NCBI RefSeq assembly: GCF_030295955.1 | Contig: NZ_AP027363.1 | Location: forward strand, 496,001 to 560,000 | Direction of reading: 5' to 3' | Length of the DNA stretch: 64,000 nucleotides | Source: Thalassotalea agarivorans | GTDB taxonomy: Bacteria; Pseudomonadota; Gammaproteobacteria; Enterobacterales; Alteromonadaceae | In this document: positions 62,672-64,000 of the stretch, piece by piece | Position numbering within the stretch: position 1 is the first letter of the stretch | How the letters are laid out: the number at the start of each line of letters is the position of its first letter | The notes under the pieces: generated by a model | What the model saw: only the letters and a program-made list of their open reading frames with translations | Database searches by the model: none | What the model was told of the DNA's origin: nothing | Position numbers and translations under genes: made by a program

Positions 62672-63970
62672 TTATTCTTCCACATCATAAATTTCAATAT
62701 AAGCTTCATCACGCGTTTCTTTTAACCAGCGTGCGCTTTCAATACCAAACTTACGATTGAAAATCATTTGATAAGCGCGGTTAGTATTCATTTGCGTGGT
62801 AGCATCTATGTTGCGGCGGCCTGTAAGCTCTGCAATATGCCAACCAAATGAAGAACGAAACGGTTGTGATACTTCTCCAATTTGCAATTTTGCTAGGGCT
62901 TCAGAAAATGCTGGATCATAGTTGCTCGGCTCTGCCCAACCTAGCTCACCACCTTTAACGCCTGTCGGGCCTTCAGAGTGTTCTTTTGCCATTTCACCAA
63001 AGGTTGCTTCACCTGATACGATTTTTTCGCGTATATCGATCAACGTTTGTTCTGCTTTGGCTTCGCTGAGAATAATCGAAGGTTTAATTAAAATATGGCG
63101 AGAATCTACTTCTTCAATTTCCGTGATTTGACGACCCCGGATGTCTAAGATTTTGATAATGCTATAACCCAAACCTGTACGGATTGGTCCAATAATTTCA
63201 CCTTTGTCTTTACCTTCTATTACTTCTGAAAACAAAGACGGAAGTTCAGTGATTGCCTTCCAGCCCATATCACCACCGTTTAGGGCATTAGCGTCACTTG
63301 ATGCTGTGATTGCTATTTTTGCGAAATCACTACCTTTGTTAAGTAGCTCAATTGTCTTGTCAGCACGCACTTTGGCATTGTTCATATCTTCTTGCGTCGC
63401 TTTTGCTGGGAACTCAATCAAAATATGACCTAAACGATATTCTTCACTATTGGCGCTTTGCTCTTTCATCGCCTCAATCAAGTTATCTACTTCTTGTGGG
63501 CTAATATAAATGCGACGTCTTACACTTGCGCGGCGAACCTCACCGGCAATAAGCTCGGTGCGCACACTTTCTCGGTAAGTTTCGTAATTTGCGCCGCTGT
63601 CGTTGATTGATACTTGCATTTGCTCAAGTGTCATACCTGATTCTCTTGCCATGTTAGTCAAGGTTTCATCAAGCTGTGCATCACTCACTTTAACACCCAT
63701 ACGCTCGCCTAATTGAGTCATTAGACTATCGTTAATGAGTTTATCAACAACCTGTGTTCTAAGAACACGATCAGAAGGCAATGCTTGGTTGTCTTTTTGG
63801 GCTTGTAGTTTAATGTTGTTGACTAGATCTTGTACTTCAGATTCTAGTACTACGCCTGAATTTACTATAGCGGCAACACGATCAATTTCTTCTAATTTCG
63901 CTTGTGCTAGAGACAATAGCGACACATATAGGGTGGTCGCTAGGGTAATAAGCTTTAGTGACTTTTTCAT
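62672..63970 (-). CDS. surA: Periplasmic chaperone SurA
   Basis: A 432-residue outer-membrane protein chaperone and prolyl isomerase. Signal peptide (cut after AQA), N-terminal chaperone domain (LEEIDRVAAIVNSGVVLESEV), two parvulin domains (about 175-275 and 285-385; the second with SRHILIKPSIILSE, GGELGWAEPSNYDPAF and SSFGWHIAELTGRR), and a C-terminal helix. lptD is expected just upstream outside the window. Confidence 0.97.
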   Translation of the reverse strand: MKKSLKLITLATTLYVSLLSLAQAKLEEIDRVAAIVNSGVVLESEVQDLVNNIKLQAQKDNQALPSDRVLRTQVVDKLINDSLMTQLGERMGVKVSDAQLDETLTNMARESGMTLEQMQVSINDSGANYETYRESVRTELIAGEVRRASVRRRIYISPQEVDNLIEAMKEQSANSEEYRLGHILIEFPAKATQEDMNNAKVRADKTIELLNKGSDFAKIAITASSDANALNGGDMGWKAITELPSLFSEVIEGKDKGEIIGPIRTGLGYSIIKILDIRGRQITEIEEVDSRHILIKPSIILSEAKAEQTLIDIREKIVSGEATFGEMAKEHSEGPTGVKGGELGWAEPSNYDPAFSEALAKLQIGEVSQPFRSSFGWHIAELTGRRNIDATTQMNTNRAYQMIFNRKFGIESARWLKETRDEAYIEIYDVEE

Positions 63971-64000
63971 AATAAATACTGCTGTTAATTGTTGAGGAAG

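Overview
The window comes from a marine gammaproteobacterium of the Alteromonadales, most likely close to Colwelliaceae (Thalassotalea or Colwellia type). That reading rests on conserved gene blocks (ygfZ/sdhE/ygfX, nadB/rpoE-rseABC-lepA-lepB-rnc-era-recO-pdxJ-acpS, barA/relA-mazG, surA-pdxA-rsmA-apaG-apaH), the moderately AT-rich sequence, three large TonB-dependent receptors, and a PEP-CTERM protein. The exact genus is inferred. No rRNA, CRISPR array, transposase or prophage gene is visible.

Layout. 1-5463: the end of tldD, a small accessory group (secreted metzincin-like protease, DUF350 protein, two small membrane proteins, EamA transporter), then yjgA and pmbA, so both TldD/TldE halves are present about 3 kb apart. 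5464-13497: a starch/glycogen locus of a MalA-like TonB receptor and a multidomain lipoprotein pullulanase, with two LacI-type operators upstream and copies of one perfect palindrome on both sides. 13498-36407: mostly housekeeping, including slyD, ygfZ, sdhE, nadB, the sigma-E operon, the lepA-to-acpS operon, barA, relA, mazG, an amidohydrolase and a YebC-family regulator.

36408-41251 is the least conventional part. A LysR regulator is followed by a 676-bp gap that, on the minus strand, holds two tandem small-RNA-like modules. They share the same layout: a TTCA-N9-TGAA dyad, 10 nt, a -35 box, 41 nt to a hairpin, a shared TTGCTTTC/ATACTGTT linker and an intrinsic terminator. Next come a PEP-CTERM protein, a cysteine-containing secreted orphan protein flanked by 94-bp direct repeats that carry a tRNA-Thr 3'-end relic, and the tRNA-Phe/tRNA-Thr genes with a stringent-type promoter.

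41252-64000: yggX-mutY, trmB, a GGDEF-EAL protein and a secreted HtrA-like protease. After these comes a redox cluster: TonB receptor, membrane-embedded AraC regulator, cytochrome c4, di-heme peroxidase, and an unusual beta-helix protein with a C-terminal cytochrome c domain. An ornithine-cyclodeaminase-like enzyme, an EF-hand protein and an Oar-like TonB receptor with a perfect operator palindrome follow. The window ends in the apaH-apaG-rsmA-pdxA-surA block.

The best candidates for undescribed biology are the twin sRNA modules, the receptor/cytochrome/beta-helix cluster, and the tRNA-relic repeats around the orphan secreted protein. Functions are assigned from motifs and gene order read by eye; no database search was run.
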